From JBHPGW01 sp042569785 (GTDB lineage Bacteria > Planctomycetota > Phycisphaerae > Sedimentisphaerales > Anaerobacaceae), in the NCBI GenBank assembly GCA_042569785.1, contig JBHPGW010000056.1, positions 1 through 16,406 of the forward strand: a DNA stretch of 16,406 nt, written 5' to 3'. Made by a program: the position numbers and the translations under genes. The notes beneath the pieces were generated by a model. It worked only from the letters and a program-made list of their open reading frames with translations. It ran no database searches and had not been told where the DNA came from. This document shows, one piece after another, positions 14,345-16,406 of the stretch; the stretch's first letter is position 1, and the number at the start of each line of letters is the position of its first letter.

Positions 14345-14891
14345 TCTTTTGTTGTACTTCCTAAAGCCTTTAAGCCAGGCCCGTTTTGAGTATATGGTCA
14401 CCGGATCAGTAGCGAGCATTATTTACGGCCAACCACGAATGACGCACGATATCGATCTGGTCCTTGAGCTTTGAGTTGACCGGGTTGCTGAATTTATAAA
14501 CCTGTTTTCGCCAGAGAAGTTTTACTGCCCTCCTGAAGAGACCATATTGACTGAAATCAATCCCAAAACACGGGGACATTTCAATATTATACATCAACCT
14601 ACCGGTTTTAAGGCCGACATCTACCCAAAAGGTAACGACAAGCTGCACCTATGGGCATTCAGCAGACGTCAAAAAATCGATCTTAGTGGGGTCAGTGTAT
14701 GGATAGCTCCTCCTGAATATGTTATACTTAGGAAACTAGAGTATTTCAGAGAAGGCCAAAGTTCAAAACATCTCAACGATATCAAACAAATGCTTACAAT
14801 TTCTTCGGATGTAATTGACCAGAAGTTGCTGCAGGAAAAAATCGAAGAAAACGGACTAAAAAAACAGTGGCAGCAGTTGTCCAAACTATAA
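14331..14891 (+). pseudogene. MNT-like nucleotidyltransferase interrupted by one in-frame TGA
   Basis: The frame starting ATG 14331 reads 47 codons, meets TGA at 14472-14474, and continues without any other stop to TAA at 14889-14891. Joined, it would give about 186 residues. The first part has GSVASIIYGQPRMTHDIDLV, the GSx10DxD active-site motif of the nucleotidyltransferase superfamily (Asp43 and Asp45 region). The second part has FYCPPEE, GHFNIIHQPTGFKADIYP, WIAPPEYVILRKLEYFREG and KHLNDIKQML, the usual rest of this family, so one gene is clearly split. A nonsense mutation is the simplest reading. Readthrough or a sequence error cannot be excluded. It overlaps the 61-residue partner by 14 bases. 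If translated only to the TGA, the product would hold the DxD site but no complete fold. Confidence 0.8.
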
Positions 14892-14951
14892 GTCTTTTTT
14901 AAATACAAAAATAACGCAGAGTAAATCTCCACCGGTTACCTGAAATAAATA

Positions 14952-14987
14952 TTGAATCACGACAGCTAATCGTTAAAATGGTGCAGT
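14952..14987 (+). promoter_or_regulatory. Promoter-like 36-nt direct repeat, copy 2
   Basis: TTGAAT (14952-14957), 16-base spacer, TAAAAT (14974-14979), then GGTGCAGT. It matches copy 1 at 30 of 36 positions, with both hexamers and the start region identical. It stands 25 bases before the small membrane ORF at 15013 and directly after the nucleotidyltransferase module. Confidence 0.5.
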
Positions 14988-15012
14988 GAGAATTTTTTGA
15001 GAGATTAAACAA

Positions 15013-15117
15013 ATGTGGTCAGTTGGATTAATTATTGCGGCAATCTTAGTTGTTGATCTGTGCATTATATGCATATATAAAGCATTGCGGCAAAAAACGA
15101 GCAAAAACAATAAGTAA
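15013..15117 (+). CDS. 34-residue single-span membrane protein
   Basis: A short ORF starting at the ATG at 15013 and stopping with TAA at 15115-15117. It reads MWSVGLIIAAILVVDLCIIC then IYKALRQKTSKNNK: an uninterrupted hydrophobic helix of about 21 residues followed by a strongly basic tail, the layout of a small inner-membrane protein with its C-terminus in the cytoplasm. A complete promoter-like repeat (14952-14987) precedes it and GAGAGA lies about 8-13 bases before the ATG. No family was recognised. The composition is too regular for chance alone, but the length leaves doubt. Confidence 0.5.
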   Translation: MWSVGLIIAAILVVDLCIICIYKALRQKTSKNNK

Positions 15118-15130
15118 ATCTGGACGGTTC

Positions 15131-15160
15131 GGTGGAACTATTTTAGTTCACTAGCCCACC
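15131..15160. terminator. Possible shared hairpin between convergent genes
   Basis: GGTGG (15131-15135) pairs with CCACC (15156-15160), and an inner AACTA/TAGTT stem closes a 3-nt loop with an asymmetric bulge. A run of five T's follows 8 bases later on the plus strand. It sits exactly between the small plus-strand ORF and the end of the convergent PilZ gene. Stem quality is only moderate. Confidence 0.3.
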
Positions 15161-15598
15161 CTACCCGATTTTTATAACTTCATCCAACTCAACATCTTGG
15201 TTCCTACATTTTTCAACCGGCTTGTAGGGTAATGGCTTGGCAAATTCGACAGCGACTCGATGCAATGAATCATCTGTATTGCCGACCTGGCGTACATAGC
15301 CGCGACGAACAAAGTCATCCGCATCGCGGCCAGGCAGTGGCAGTTTGATCCTGACCAGTATCGAGTCACCAATTCGCGGAAGTTGAGTCTCCAGCTCAGT
15401 GGTAAAAGCCGCTCCGCCGCTCGAAACATCGATCAATCGCCCTTTGGAAGAAGTTGGCGTAATGGCATTGGAAAATTGCATCTTTTCATCGCAGGACAGC
15501 CTTTGTTCTTTTCTTTTTTCAATATTTTTATCGCCCCCTGTGCGTGAGGAGTTTTTCCGAACAAAAGGCAACAGGTTTTTAGCAACGCTATTTAGCAT
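15161..15598 (-). CDS. PilZ domain protein (c-di-GMP receptor)
   Basis: A 145-residue cytoplasmic protein dominated by one PilZ domain. The N-terminal linker carries the arginine switch (EKRKEQRLSCDEKMQF, an RxxxR motif) and the barrel has the matching [D/N]xSxxG motif as LIDVSSGGAAF. Both are needed to bind cyclic di-GMP, so binding is likely intact. The later barrel includes GDSILVRIKLPLPG and HRVAVEFAKPLPY. The first 30 residues are basic and not part of the domain. The start is the ATG at 15598, with GGATGAA about 9-15 bases upstream. It is transcribed away from a MotA/TolQ/ExbB-like gene 203 bases off. A link to motor or export control is inference from that neighbour. Confidence 0.9.
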   Translation of the reverse strand: MLNSVAKNLLPFVRKNSSRTGGDKNIEKRKEQRLSCDEKMQFSNAITPTSSKGRLIDVSSGGAAFTTELETQLPRIGDSILVRIKLPLPGRDADDFVRRGYVRQVGNTDDSLHRVAVEFAKPLPYKPVEKCRNQDVELDEVIKIG

Positions 15599-15801
15599 TA
15601 TTTCGATTCATCCATTAACTTTACGAACCACATACATACAAATCGACCTGTTCAGAGGACAACTTAACGTAAGTATTTGCTTAAAAAACCCAAAAACTCA
15701 CCACCTCTGGCATCCAAAACAGCTCAAGTAACGGATATTTTTCAGCCGATATAGTCCTCTGTAACAAATCAATATAAACCATATTTAGGAGAATACAGAA
15801 A

Positions 15802-16406
15802 ATGGCTGAATCTAAAAACAAAAAGTTTTCGTTCTGTCGCCTGATCGGATTAGCAGGAGCAACGTTCCTGATCGTCGGCGCAATCGCGGTAGGAGCAGGT
15901 GCAGCGATGTTTATCAATTTACCATCCCTGGCAATTACATTCGGCATCACTTTCTTCATGCTGTTAGCAGCTTTCGGCAAGGACTTTCTAAAATTCATCC
16001 CCGACAGCCTGGCCACACTTATCTGCACCCCGCAGGAAGCCAACCCGAGATTCGCCGAAATAGCCGCCCATGGTGCCCGCTACGTCATCGGTGCAGGCGT
16101 AATAGGCACAATGATCGGAATAATCCAAATGCTTTCCAACCTGAGCGATCCCAGCGGAATCGGCGCAGGAATGGCAACAGCTCTGCTGACAATATTCTAT
16201 GCCGTTATCACCTCAGAGCTATTGTTCGCGTATCTGCACAAGGCCTATTCTGACGGCAACAAAACCGAAACCACCAAACCGCTACCAGCCAGTAATATCG
16301 CCCTGCCAGGCATAGTCACATCGATTCTGATAATCGCGTTTCTTATCATGCTCTGTTATGAGGCCATCCCTCAAGTACAAAATAATTTTTTTCTTACATT
16401 TCTATA
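15802..16406 (+). CDS. MotA/TolQ/ExbB-family proton-channel-like protein, 5' part
   Basis: The gene starts at the ATG at 15802 (AGGAG 10 bases upstream) and runs off the right edge with 201 codons and no stop. Hydrophobic segments lie at about 15-37, 41-58, 94-113, 120-146 and 167-187. The second helix begins LPSLAITFGITFFMLLAAFG, as in MotA (PSLLIVxGGTF). The third reads GAGVIGTMIGIIQMLSNLSD and the fourth GIGAGMATALLTIFYAVITSEL, the clearest MotA/TolQ/ExbB signatures. Such proteins form the proton channel of stator-type motors with a MotB/ExbD/TolR partner. The cytoplasmic loop between helices 2 and 3 is only about 35 residues, much shorter than in flagellar MotA, and an extra C-terminal helix follows. 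A partner gene is expected downstream but not visible. Confidence 0.8.
   Translation, partial: MAESKNKKFSFCRLIGLAGATFLIVGAIAVGAGAAMFINLPSLAITFGITFFMLLAAFGKDFLKFIPDSLATLICTPQEANPRFAEIAAHGARYVIGAGVIGTMIGIIQMLSNLSDPSGIGAGMATALLTIFYAVITSELLFAYLHKAYSDGNKTETTKPLPASNIALPGIVTSILIIAFLIMLCYEAIPQVQNNFFLTFL

Noticed and set aside
14472..14474. TGA as a selenocysteine codon
   Set aside because: No SECIS-like hairpin was recognised after it, and the family does not use Cys or Sec at this place as far as I know.
14547..14891. Independent gene starting at TTG 14547
   Set aside because: Same frame as the interrupted nucleotidyltransferase, whose conserved FYCPPEE segment lies upstream of this TTG. It is the 3' part of that gene.
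13493..14891. Integrated island using tRNA-Pro as attachment site
   Set aside because: No integrase and no second copy of the tRNA 3' end were seen in the window.

Overview
The window looks like a chromosomal segment of a planctomycete of the class Phycisphaerae (Sedimentisphaerales-like). This is an inference from gene style. Two large secreted proteins end in planctomycete-type dockerin-like repeats, with Ca-loops of the form DxDxDG followed by NFLDFxxFxxxW. They share a carboxypeptidase-regulatory-like module (SGTVTPxKxGYxF). The other signs are a stand-alone S23-type four-helix-bundle protein, a tRNA without encoded CCA, and moderate GC with many genes lacking a clear Shine-Dalgarno. No rRNA, mobile element or CRISPR array was seen.

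Layout. (1) 1-1709: the 3' part of a large secreted modular protein (PASTA-like end, three CarbopepD-like repeats, a LamG domain placed between two dockerin-like half-repeats), closed by a strong terminator. (2) 1826-2884 (-): membrane acyltransferase-3. (3) 3364-5367 (+): secreted SGNH/GDSL hydrolase with Ig-like, beta-sandwich, CarbopepD-like and dockerin-like modules, behind a promoter and an approximately 230-nt leader that may be structured. (4) 5483-6415 (+): class I mannose-6-phosphate isomerase, probably leaderless. Its stop codon overlaps that of the convergent gene. (5) 6412-8615 (-): a two-gene unit, an ATP-grasp enzyme followed by a WecA/MraY-type polyprenyl-phosphate sugar-1-P transferase. 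(6) 8804-13423 (+): divergent sugar-nucleotide unit with UDP-GlcNAc dehydrogenase (WbpA-like), a NusG paralog (RfaH/UpxY/LoaP-like), UDP-glucose dehydrogenase, a small four-helix membrane protein and UDP-glucuronate 4-epimerase.

Regions 4-6 form one functional theme: activated sugars (mannose-6-P/fructose-6-P exchange, UDP-GlcNAcA, UDP-GlcA, UDP-GalA) and the lipid-linked first step of a uronic-acid-containing surface polysaccharide. The NusG paralog is probably the operon's processive antiterminator. No further glycosyltransferase, flippase or polymerase lies inside the window.

(7) 13493-13567: tRNA-Pro(GGG) with its own promoter. (8) 13591-14987: accessory patch with a CAGGTGA-rich inverted repeat, an S23-type four-helix protein, and a small-protein/nucleotidyltransferase pair resembling an MNT-type toxin-antitoxin module. 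The nucleotidyltransferase reading frame is broken by one in-frame TGA. Two 36-nt direct repeats flank this pair. Each repeat reads as a complete promoter (TTGAAT-16-TAAAAT plus a conserved start region). (9) 15013-15117: 34-aa single-span membrane protein behind the second repeat. (10) 15161-15598 (-): PilZ protein, divergent from a MotA/TolQ/ExbB-like channel protein (15802 to the window edge). This is a possible c-di-GMP/motor pairing.

The candidates most worth following are the duplicated promoter-like repeats around the interrupted nucleotidyltransferase module, the dockerin split by LamG, the NusG paralog between two sugar-nucleotide dehydrogenases, and the leader of the SGNH hydrolase.
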